Source: an uncultured Oscillospiraceae bacterium (lineage in GTDB: Bacteria > Bacillota > Clostridia > Oscillospirales > Acutalibacteraceae). From it: a DNA stretch of 64,000 nucleotides. Both the position numbers and the translations under genes were made by a program. Each line of letters begins with the position of its first letter. Positions within the stretch are counted from its first letter, which is position 1. The stretch is from positions 62,001 through 126,000 of the forward strand of contig UQDO01000001.1 in NCBI GenBank assembly GCA_900539855.1. The letters are read 5' to 3'. A model generated the notes under the pieces. The model made no database searches, was not told the DNA's origin, and saw only the letters and a program-made list of their open reading frames with translations. This document shows, one piece after another, positions 27,443-34,780 of the stretch.

Positions 27443-28873
27443 TTAAAGACCGAGCTTGAACGGGTTCATGATTCCGTTCGGATCAAGCTGCTTCTTGATT
27501 CCCTCGAACACCTGCATTGCAGGACCATACTGTTCCTTCATGAGACGTCCGAGCTTAATGCCGACACCGTGGTGATCGTTTACGACACCGCCGTTCGCGA
27601 TAGCGGTACGGACACCGGTGCTCCAGATCTGCTGATGCAGACGGAGAGCCTCGTGCGGATCCTCCGGAACGTGATCCTTGTCAACAATAAAGCGGTCGTA
27701 GACCATGCAGCCCCACTCATACCAGTGCGAGAAGTGAGCTATGAACTTAACATACGGGAAGTTGGTCTCGATAGCCTTCTTCATTGCCCAGTATATCTTC
27801 TCGATCTTGTCGTAAGGAGCGATAGTATCCATAGTACCGAACATCTGCGGCAGATCCATCATATAGCCCGGATAGAAGAAGGTGATCTTTTCCTTCCACC
27901 ACTTCTCGCCGTACTCACTGCCGAGGTCCTCAGCACCGTATTTCTTGAATGTGTCGAGAAGTATCTTCTCTTCGACCTCGACCATTTCCTTGCAGCCTTC
28001 ATAAGCAACGTTCATGAAAGCGCCCTTCTTCTCAACGCCGACTATCTTCTTTATAAGAGAAGCGGTCTCTGCCTCGTCATAAAGACGCATGACCGACGGC
28101 TTGAACTTCTGGAGCAGCTCGCGCGATGCCTTGAACGCACCGGTCATATCCTGGAACAAAAATCCACGGAAGCGGCGCTCCTCAGGCTGGGCAAATATAC
28201 GGATCTGAGCCTTGGTGATAACACCGAGGGTACCCTCAGAGCCTATGAATATCTGATTAAGGTCAGGACCTGCTGCGTGCTTAGGAGCAGACGAAGTGTT
28301 GATGATATCACCGTTCGGGAGAACGACCTCCATCTGGAGCACCATGTCGTCTATCTTGCCGTACTTGGTGGAAACAACGCCTATACCGCGGTGGGCAAGA
28401 AAGCCGCCGACGGTGGAACATGTAAGCGATGACGGATAATGCATGGTAGCATATCCGACTTCATTTGCAGCCCACTCAATGTGCTTATAAATAGCACCGG
28501 TGCCGCACTCTATGTAAAGAGCATCTGTGTTTACATCATAAATCTTGTTCATTCTCTTGGTATCAAGAAGAATACCGCCGGCAACAGGAATAGCGCCGCC
28601 CTGTGTACCGCCGCCGCCACCCCAGGTGGTAACCGGTATTTTATAGTAGTTGGCGATCTTCAATACCTTTGAAGTCTCCTCAGCATCCTTAGGGGATACA
28701 ATGAAGTCTGCCTCCGGCATGATCTTGCCGCGGTCAGCCCACATTCTTGAAAGCCAGAAATAGTCAACGCCGTGAGTGATCTTATCGATCTCTCTGGTTG
28801 AACAATTTTCTCTGCCGACAGCATCCTCAAGCTCTGTGAGGACCATATCTGTCATAAACTCATTGAAAACCAT
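27443..28873 (-). CDS. VAO/PCMH-type FAD-linked oxidoreductase (GlcD/AGPS-like)
   Basis: 476 residues. The FAD-binding PP-loop is WGGGGGTQGG at 84-93, with SSLTCSTVGGFLAHRGIG and IGSEGTLGVITKAQIRI completing the FAD_binding_4 domain (to about 230). A FAD-oxidase C-terminal domain follows, ending NDHHGVGIKLGRL...LDPNGIMNPFKLGL. The paired histidines resemble the alkylglycerone-phosphate synthase motif. It probably oxidises an alcohol or hydroxy acid of the pathway's sugar and passes electrons to the neighbouring Fe-S protein and ETF fusion. It is the first gene of the operon, with GGAG before the ATG. Confidence 0.88.
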   Translation of the reverse strand: MVFNEFMTDMVLTELEDAVGRENCSTREIDKITHGVDYFWLSRMWADRGKIMPEADFIVSPKDAEETSKVLKIANYYKIPVTTWGGGGGTQGGAIPVAGGILLDTKRMNKIYDVNTDALYIECGTGAIYKHIEWAANEVGYATMHYPSSLTCSTVGGFLAHRGIGVVSTKYGKIDDMVLQMEVVLPNGDIINTSSAPKHAAGPDLNQIFIGSEGTLGVITKAQIRIFAQPEERRFRGFLFQDMTGAFKASRELLQKFKPSVMRLYDEAETASLIKKIVGVEKKGAFMNVAYEGCKEMVEVEEKILLDTFKKYGAEDLGSEYGEKWWKEKITFFYPGYMMDLPQMFGTMDTIAPYDKIEKIYWAMKKAIETNFPYVKFIAHFSHWYEWGCMVYDRFIVDKDHVPEDPHEALRLHQQIWSTGVRTAIANGGVVNDHHGVGIKLGRLMKEQYGPAMQVFEGIKKQLDPNGIMNPFKLGL

Positions 28874-28897
28874 CAGATCATCTCCATTTGTTATTTA

Positions 28898-28962
28898 CGG
28901 TTTAAACCGCATTTTTACGTTGTACATTGTAGCACACAAAAAGCCCTTTTGCAATAGCAAAA
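28898..28962 (-). promoter_or_regulatory. Promoter and candidate operators of the nine-gene operon
   Basis: On the minus strand TTGCAA (28954-28949), 17 bases, TACAAT (28931-28926). Two perfect palindromes surround it: TTTTGC-AATA-GCAAAA (28947-28962) over the -35 box and CGGTTTAAACCG (28898-28909) in the 5' leader. Either could bind the divergent RpiR regulator. Confidence 0.65.
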
Positions 28963-28985
28963 TGAAGTTTTTTTTCAAAAATTAC

Positions 28986-29014
28986 TTGTTATTTTATTAT
29001 CAATATGCTATAAT
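28986..29014 (+). promoter_or_regulatory. Promoter of the RpiR regulator
   Basis: TTGTTA (28986-28991), 17 bases, TATAAT (29009-29014), 28 bases before the start codon. Confidence 0.7.
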
Positions 29015-29042
29015 GGAGTAAATTTTCACATAGAGGTGCCGT

Positions 29043-29885
29043 ATGGAGTCGATTTTACTAAAGATACGCGATAATTACCCGGCAATGGGTCACAGCGAAA
29101 AGCATATTGCCGATTGGATAACCAAAAATTTTGAGGAGATGTTAGGGCTTTCAATCAGTCAGCTGGCTGAAAAATGCGGCTGCGGCGAAGCAACTGTGGT
29201 CAGATTTTCAAGAAGGCTCGGGCTTTCGGGATATCAGGAGCTGAAGCTCAAGGTTGCGCAGGACTCGGCAAACACCGCTGCCGGCGGCGTTATGGGTATT
29301 GAGCCTGAGGACAGCTGTTACGATATCTTCACAAAGCGTATAAGGGATATAGCGGTAGCGCTTGAGAATACAAGGTCGGTACTGGATCCTGCACAAATAG
29401 AAAAAGCCGCAACGGCGATCCAGTCCGCGCGGCGCATAGTAATATTCGGTCTCGGAAATTCAGCGTCGGTCGCAGCCGACGCACAGCATAAATTCCTGCG
29501 TGCAGGGCTTGACGCCGTGGCGTATTGTGACAACCACATGCAGGCAATAGCGGCATCGCATCTGCACAAGGGCGATGTTGCTATAGGCATATCCCATTCC
29601 GGCGCTTCAATAGATGTAGTCGATGCCCTGAGAATCTCGCGCGAATCCGGAGCCACAACGATATGCATAACAAATTTCGGCAGCTCCCCTATCAACGAAT
29701 ACAGTGATATCATCTTAAATACACGGTCTGAGGAAACAAAGTATTCAATACTCGCCATGAGCTCAAGAATAGCTCAGCTCGCAATATTCGACGCGCTTTA
29801 TACATACATAGTCATGAACAGCAACAAAGCCGCCGTAAAAGCCATAAAAGAGACCGAAACGGCACTGCAAAGCAAAAAATACTGA
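29043..29885 (+). CDS. MurR/RpiR-family regulator with SIS domain
   Basis: 280 residues. Residues 1-77 form the HTH_6 domain (YPAMGHSEKHIADWITKN, GCGEATVVRFSRRLGLSGYQELK). Residues about 125-260 are a sugar-isomerase (SIS) domain: RRIVIFGLGNSASVAADAQHKFLR and KGDVAIGISHSGASIDVVDALR carry the phospho-sugar-binding serines. It should sense a sugar phosphate. Being divergent from the FAD oxidase-ETF operon with shared regulatory DNA, it most likely controls that operon. It ends next to the convergent shikimate kinase gene with no gap. Confidence 0.9.
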   Translation: MESILLKIRDNYPAMGHSEKHIADWITKNFEEMLGLSISQLAEKCGCGEATVVRFSRRLGLSGYQELKLKVAQDSANTAAGGVMGIEPEDSCYDIFTKRIRDIAVALENTRSVLDPAQIEKAATAIQSARRIVIFGLGNSASVAADAQHKFLRAGLDAVAYCDNHMQAIAASHLHKGDVAIGISHSGASIDVVDALRISRESGATTICITNFGSSPINEYSDIILNTRSEETKYSILAMSSRIAQLAIFDALYTYIVMNSNKAAVKAIKETETALQSKKY

Positions 29886-30386
29886 TTATATATATTTTTC
29901 GACGGCTCTGTGAAGCTCCGACACGCACCTTTCGATATCCTTGCCGGAACAGTCAAAAACAATATCGGCATACATTTCATAAAGCGGTGCGCGTTCATTA
30001 TAAAGGTCGGCTATTGTAGTTCCGGGCTTCATTGATATTCCGCGTGTCTTTATGTTTTTGATCCTTTTTTCTATTTCGGAAGGTTCAAGTTTCAGATAAA
30101 CGGTCACAGCGCTCCTTTTAAGATTTTCCATGGCTGAAGTGCCGTACACGGCGCTGCCGCCTGTGGCTATAACGCTGTGTTCGCAGCTTACCGCCGAAAG
30201 CATTCTGTTTTCTATATCGTTAAAGCCGTCAACACCGTGTGCCGATATAAGTTCAGAAAGGCTTTTGCCGGTATTTTTTTGTATTAAAAGATCGGTGTCG
30301 ATAAAATCCATAAGCAGCGCTTTGGCAAGCAGGACGCCTATCGTGCTTTTGCCCGAGCCCGGCATGCCGATCAGGACTATATTCAT
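29886..30386 (-). CDS. aroK: Shikimate kinase
   Basis: 166 residues from the ATG at 30386, placed behind AGGGTG; a GTG three codons upstream is less well placed. P-loop GMPGSGKSTIG at 8-18, DTD for magnesium/shikimate binding, SVIATGGSAVYG replacing the usual GGG motif, and an RAPLYEMYAD lid arginine near 135. It is probably the fifth step of the chorismate pathway, but no other aro gene is near and the altered GGG loop leaves some doubt over the substrate. Confidence 0.8.
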   Translation of the reverse strand: MNIVLIGMPGSGKSTIGVLLAKALLMDFIDTDLLIQKNTGKSLSELISAHGVDGFNDIENRMLSAVSCEHSVIATGGSAVYGTSAMENLKRSAVTVYLKLEPSEIEKRIKNIKTRGISMKPGTTIADLYNERAPLYEMYADIVFDCSGKDIERCVSELHRAVEKYI

Positions 30387-30491
30387 AAATATCACCCTAC
30401 GAAATTATAATGCAAAACGTCGCTAAATTCAACAGGTTTGTCAACTAAGCAGCTCCTCTTATCAAAATAGTTATTAATTTTTATAGATTGC

Positions 30492-30520
30492 TTGATTTAA
30501 TATATATATTTTGCTATAAT
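30492..30520 (+). promoter_or_regulatory. Promoter of the NAD(P)HX repair/fatty-acid kinase cluster
   Basis: TTGATT (30492-30497), 17 bases, TATAAT (30515-30520). Confidence 0.7.
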
Positions 30521-30548
30521 CGGAGATAAGAAAGCGGTGGGTAACAAT

Positions 30549-31088
30549 ATGTCTTATTATGTTAAAAACGATATTTTCGCTGAACAGTTAGTATCTATAA
30601 AAAACACCGGTAAGGTACTGGCTCTGCGCCTTTTCATCTGGATCATGGGTGCACTGCTGGCTGTCGGTCTTGTTTTGCTTGGAATTTTTAAAAATTCCTT
30701 ATCGTTTATATCTCTCATTCTTGCCGTCGCGGCACTGTACGGGGCATATTACTTAAATACACGCTTTGAGCAGGAATTTGAATATTCAAATACAAACGGT
30801 GAAGTCGATATCGACCGCATAATCAACAAGCAGTCAAGGCAGCGTATGGCACAGTTTAAGTGCGATGATATATTCGATATAAGACCGTTTGACGCAAATG
30901 CGAAGCTTACCGCCAAGCGTGAGGAAAAGGATATTTATTTTGCCTGCACGCCGGGCAGCTCATCATATGTTTTTAAAATAAAACATCCCAGGCGCGGACA
31001 CTATTATCTTGTCCTTGATCCCGACGGAGAATTTAAGGAGTCACTTTTAAAGACGCTCCCCTATCTATTAAAAGATAAGCTGAATTAA
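30549..31088 (+). CDS. Small membrane protein of unknown function
   Basis: 179 residues from the ATG at 30549; a GTG four codons upstream is possible. Two transmembrane segments at about 25-47 (LRLFIWIMGALLAVGLVLLGIF) and 51-69, then a soluble domain with FEYSNTNGEVDIDRIINKQSR and a late SSYVFKIKHPRRGHYYLVLDPDGEFKES. The layout resembles DUF6106-type proteins of Clostridia, which have no known role. It lies 14 bases before the nnr gene and probably shares its transcript. Confidence 0.7.
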   Translation: MSYYVKNDIFAEQLVSIKNTGKVLALRLFIWIMGALLAVGLVLLGIFKNSLSFISLILAVAALYGAYYLNTRFEQEFEYSNTNGEVDIDRIINKQSRQRMAQFKCDDIFDIRPFDANAKLTAKREEKDIYFACTPGSSSYVFKIKHPRRGHYYLVLDPDGEFKESLLKTLPYLLKDKLN

Positions 31089-31102
31089 ACGGAGGTCATT
31101 TT

Positions 31103-32638
31103 ATGGTCTATACCTGCGAACAGATAAAACGCGCTGAAACGGCAGCGGTCGAAATGGGCATGAACTGGCTCCGCCTTATGGAAAACGCCGGTTCGGCAGC
31201 AGCAAAGGAAATCAGATCATCATACCAGCTTGAGGGTAAAAGGATCGTTATCGTCTGCGGCAAAGGCAACAACGGCGGTGACGGCTATGTTATCGCAAGA
31301 AAGCTGCTTGAAAACAGTGCGCATATAAGGGTGATATCCATTGAACCGCCTGCAACTGACAGCGCAAAGGAAATGCTTGCAAAGGCTGTGACGCTTGGTA
31401 TAAGACCGGTCGATTTCGGCAATTATGAAACACTTTGCTGTCAGTATATAAATGACGCAGACCTGATTGTTGACGCAATATTCGGCACCGGCTTTTCGGG
31501 TGCTGCCGGCGGCATCTATGCTGCCGCGATCTCGGCGATCAACTATTCTTCCGCTCCTGTAGTGGCGGTAGATGTGCCGAGCGGAATTTCGGGCGACAAG
31601 GGTACCGTGGACGGACTGTGCGTAAAGGCTGATATCACCGTAACCTTTGCGGCATATAAGCCGTGCCATCTGCTTTTCCCCTCCTGCAACTACTGCGGCA
31701 GGGTGATACCTGCGACTATCGGCATGCCCGATGCGGCTTTTGCAGGGCTTGAGCCTGCGATGCGTGTGGTTAGCAATGAATATGTAAGCGGACTGCTGCC
31801 GCAGCGTGCGGTAGACTGCCACAAGGGCATCTGCGGAACGGCAGGTCTTTTTGTCGGCAACAAAGGCTATTCCGGTGCTGCCGTGATAGCCGGCAAAGCA
31901 GCCGTCAAAAGCGGAGCCGGTATCGTGAACATGATAATACCGGAAAGCATATATACGATAGTCGGGACCTCTTTGCCTGAGGCCGTTTGCACCGTTCTTG
32001 ACGGCGACAGCACAGGCTGCATACATTTTAACGATACGGAAAGAATAAAGGAGGCTTTGTCCTCATGCACCGCAGGGCTTTTGGGATGCGGTCTCGGACA
32101 AAGCTATCATGTAAAGCATGCCGTGGAGGAAATCATGCAGAGCATATCAATACCGCTCGTTATAGACGCCGACGGTATAAATGTACTTGCCGACCGCATA
32201 GATTTGATAAGGCAGTATAAAAACGACGTGATAATAACTCCGCACCCGAAGGAAGCGTCGCGTTTGCTGGGATGTACTGTATCGGATATACAAAACGACA
32301 GACTGGGTTCCGCAAAAAGACTTTGCAGCATTACCGGAGCGGTTGCAGTATTGAAGGGTGCTAAAACCATAATCTCGGCTCCTTCAGGTAAAACTTATGT
32401 TGTGACCGATGGCAATCCCGGGATGGCAACAGCCGGCACAGGTGATATGCTCGCCGGAATGACGGCAGCGTTTTTAGCGCAGGGTATGTCTGCCGAAAAT
32501 GCAGCCGTGTGCGCCTGTAAGCTGCACGCTTTGTCAGGGGATCTTGCCGTATGCGACACCTCTGTTTTGTCTCTTACTCCTACCGATATGATAAACGCGC
32601 TTTCCGATATATACTGCCGAATGTACTTAAAGAAATAA
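31103..32638 (+). CDS. nnr: Bifunctional NAD(P)HX epimerase/dehydratase
   Basis: 511 residues, normal for the fused enzyme. The N-terminal half (1 to about 215) is the YjeF_N epimerase (IVIVCGKGNNGGDGYVIARKL, DAIFGTGFSG, AVDVPSGISGDKGTV). The C-terminal half (about 235-505) is the ATP/ADP-dependent dehydratase (NKGYSGAAVIAGKAAVKSGAG, PLVIDADGINVLA, IITPHPKEASRLLG, GNPGMATAGTGDMLAGM). It repairs hydrated NADH and NADPH in the cytoplasm. It heads a + strand gene cluster reaching plsY. Confidence 0.93.
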   Translation: MVYTCEQIKRAETAAVEMGMNWLRLMENAGSAAAKEIRSSYQLEGKRIVIVCGKGNNGGDGYVIARKLLENSAHIRVISIEPPATDSAKEMLAKAVTLGIRPVDFGNYETLCCQYINDADLIVDAIFGTGFSGAAGGIYAAAISAINYSSAPVVAVDVPSGISGDKGTVDGLCVKADITVTFAAYKPCHLLFPSCNYCGRVIPATIGMPDAAFAGLEPAMRVVSNEYVSGLLPQRAVDCHKGICGTAGLFVGNKGYSGAAVIAGKAAVKSGAGIVNMIIPESIYTIVGTSLPEAVCTVLDGDSTGCIHFNDTERIKEALSSCTAGLLGCGLGQSYHVKHAVEEIMQSISIPLVIDADGINVLADRIDLIRQYKNDVIITPHPKEASRLLGCTVSDIQNDRLGSAKRLCSITGAVAVLKGAKTIISAPSGKTYVVTDGNPGMATAGTGDMLAGMTAAFLAQGMSAENAAVCACKLHALSGDLAVCDTSVLSLTPTDMINALSDIYCRMYLKK

Positions 32639-32647
32639 GGTGGTATT

Positions 32648-33139
32648 ACGAGATTTGTCCGGTACATTTTAGTTTTTGCCGTTATTTTTACGGCTGCCGG
32701 ATGTTCAAATTCAATGAGCGCTCCCTCCCCCATTCTTAAAAACTTTTCCTGCAATTTCAATATTGAAGATACCGATTTTTGCGGCACATTATCCTATGAT
32801 GGCGACCGAGATCTCACCGTTACCATATCGGAGCCGTCGTTTCTGACCGGCGGTAAGCTTATCTGCTCAGAGGATGGCGTATCGCTCGAATTTTCCGATT
32901 TTTACAGGAAATATCCTCCGGGCAATTTGCCTGAAATATCAACTGTTCAGTATTTGTATCTTTCAGTTCCCGATGCCGAAGAAAGGCAGGTAATGTCTGA
33001 CCGCAGCGGATATTATATTGAAGGTACCTGCAAATGCGGAGACTACAGACTGTATATTAATGAAACCGGTTTTATCACTAAGGCAGAGTTTTTTTCTACA
33101 GATAAAACGGTTTATTTTGACGGACACACTAAAGCATAA
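32648..33139 (+). CDS. Lipoprotein with an apparent ACG start codon
   Basis: 163 residues if started at ACG 32648. The frame upstream of the only ATG (32714) encodes a complete lipoprotein signal peptide, RFVRYILVFAVIFTAAGCSNS, with a TAAGC lipobox. The AAGGTGG ribosome site (32637-32643) is placed for translation from about 32648, where the codon is ACG; ATT lies one codon upstream. Starting at the ATG would remove the entire export signal. The mature domain (about 140 residues, GKLICSEDGVSLEFSDFYRKYPPGN, YYIEGTCKCGDYRLYIN) is not one I recognise. A point mutation of ATG to ACG, or a true non-ATG start, are the two readings. Confidence 0.65.
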   Translation, partial: TRFVRYILVFAVIFTAAGCSNSMSAPSPILKNFSCNFNIEDTDFCGTLSYDGDRDLTVTISEPSFLTGGKLICSEDGVSLEFSDFYRKYPPGNLPEISTVQYLYLSVPDAEERQVMSDRSGYYIEGTCKCGDYRLYINETGFITKAEFFSTDKTVYFDGHTKA

Positions 33140-33154
33140 TTTAGGAGAATTAAA

Positions 33155-33715
33155 ATGCCACAGTTCACTAAAAAAGCAATAATAGATTCAGTATTGCGGC
33201 TCGGTGCAGAAAAGCCGATAAACAAGGTGACGGTAAAGGATGTTGTGAACGACTGCGGCATTACAAGGAATACATTTTACTATTATTTCCGCGATATATA
33301 TGATGTGCTCGAGAGCGTGCTCAATGCCGAGGTCGGAAAGCTTGATATTGCAAACGGCAGCTATGCCGAATATGAACAGGCCTTTTTCGGACTGACACAG
33401 TTTATATACGACCACAAAAAGACGCTTGTGAATCTTTACAATTCAATAGGTCATGAAAAGACCGAAAAATATCTGTCAGATCGCCTGAGATCGACCGTTC
33501 TGACCCTTGTCCGCCGCGAGGCTGCCGGGCTTAACGCAACAGAGTCAGACCTTCAGATAATATCGATCTTTTATGAGCAGGCTATACTCGGAGTGCTTAT
33601 TAAGTGGCTGAAAAACGAGCTGCCGGACGATTTAGGCTATGTTATGGAGCGTGTTGAAAAGATATTTGCAGGTCAGGTAAGATCAACGATAGAAAGCAGC
33701 GTTAAAAATCGTTAA
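33155..33715 (+). CDS. TetR/AcrR-family regulator, DhaS-like
   Basis: 186 residues. N-terminal TetR helix-turn-helix (TKKAIIDSVLRLGAEKPINK, VKDVVNDCGITRNTFYYYF) and a C-terminal helical domain with FYEQAILGVLIKWLKNELPDD resembling the TetR_C_8 group that includes DhaS. TTAGGAG precedes the ATG. It stands just before the fatty-acid kinase genes and may respond to a lipid or dihydroxyacetone-type ligand. Confidence 0.87.
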   Translation: MPQFTKKAIIDSVLRLGAEKPINKVTVKDVVNDCGITRNTFYYYFRDIYDVLESVLNAEVGKLDIANGSYAEYEQAFFGLTQFIYDHKKTLVNLYNSIGHEKTEKYLSDRLRSTVLTLVRREAAGLNATESDLQIISIFYEQAILGVLIKWLKNELPDDLGYVMERVEKIFAGQVRSTIESSVKNR

Positions 33716-33723
33716 AAATATTA

Positions 33724-33740
33724 ACAAGTCGTACACTTGT
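33724..33740. promoter_or_regulatory. Candidate operator of the TetR regulator
   Basis: ACAAGT-CGTAC-ACTTGT, a perfect 6-5-6 inverted repeat nine bases after the tetR stop, between it and the degV gene. Confidence 0.45.
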
Positions 33741-33768
33741 CGAAAAAGGTCATATTTTCGTACAATCG

Positions 33769-33803
33769 ATGCCGCCGTGTTCAGTTTTTGGATACGGCGG
33801 CAT
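33769..33803 (+). terminator. Terminator after the TetR gene
   Basis: Stem ATGCCGCCGT / ACGGCGGCAT with a 15-base T-rich loop. The following T run is short. It splits the cluster into two transcription units. Confidence 0.7.
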
Positions 33804-33870
33804 GCTTTGTCTATGGACATAAATCTATCGGCAATATATTATAGTATAAAAATGACCGGAGGTATGACTC

Positions 33871-34755
33871 ATGAATAAAGTGAAAATTATTACCGATTCC
33901 TGTTCCGATCTCAGCAGAGAGCTTCTGACAAAATACGACATAGATTATGCTAAAATGACAACCGTCTGCGAGGGCGTTCAGCAGGAGGCTTCCCTGCTTT
34001 GGGAATATTACAGCCCTAAGGAGCTGTACGACAAAATAAGAAACGGCATAAGAGTGACCACAACGCAGGTTCCGCCCGAGGAGTTTACAAGGATATTTGA
34101 TCTTTACATAAATGATTATGATATTGTTTACATAGGCTGCTCTACCAAGCAGTCGGGCTCTGTAAACACTGCTGCTGTCATTGCAAAGCAGTACAAGGAA
34201 AAGTATCCGGATTCTTCGATATATTGCATCGATTCGCTCAACGCCAGCATCGGCGAAGGCATGCTCGCCATAAAGGCAGCCGAAATGCGTGATGAAGGCA
34301 AATCCGCAAAAGAAATTTTTGACAGTGTAAGCGCTATGAGAAACAATGTCCGTGAATTTATTACGGTGCATACCCTCGAATACTTAAGAAGATGCGGCAG
34401 AGTCAAGGCTACGGCTGCGTTTTTCGGCAATCTGATGGGTGTAAAGCCTATTCTGATATCAGATGCCAACGGTGCTCAGACCCCTGTAAAGAAGATCAAG
34501 GGCAGAAAAAATTCCTTTGCCGAGATAGTTAATCTTATGAAGGAAAACATTACAGACTCAGAGAACCAGACGATATACCTTGTTCATGCCGACTGCAATC
34601 CGGCAGAGATAGAAGCACTCAAAAACGAGACTCTTTCCAAAATCAAATGCAAGGACGTTTTGCCGCTTTATATAGGACCGATAATCGGAGCGTCGGTAGG
34701 TCCCGACGCAATAGGTCTTTTTGCCTTCGGTACCGAAGTGACATATGCGGTCTGA
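33871..34755 (+). CDS. DegV-family fatty-acid-binding protein (FakB type)
   Basis: 294 residues. The N-terminal KIITDSCSDLSRELLTKYDI, the TTTQVPPEEF (TSQP-like) loop, GCSTKQSGSVNTA with the lipid-head Ser/Thr, and IGPIIGASVGPDAIGLFAFG at the end define DegV. In Firmicutes these proteins hold a fatty acid for phosphorylation by FakA. The FakA homologue starts 25 bases downstream. Confidence 0.9.
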   Translation: MNKVKIITDSCSDLSRELLTKYDIDYAKMTTVCEGVQQEASLLWEYYSPKELYDKIRNGIRVTTTQVPPEEFTRIFDLYINDYDIVYIGCSTKQSGSVNTAAVIAKQYKEKYPDSSIYCIDSLNASIGEGMLAIKAAEMRDEGKSAKEIFDSVSAMRNNVREFITVHTLEYLRRCGRVKATAAFFGNLMGVKPILISDANGAQTPVKKIKGRKNSFAEIVNLMKENITDSENQTIYLVHADCNPAEIEALKNETLSKIKCKDVLPLYIGPIIGASVGPDAIGLFAFGTEVTYAV

Positions 34756-34780
34756 CCGATAAAAATGTGAGGAGATAAAC

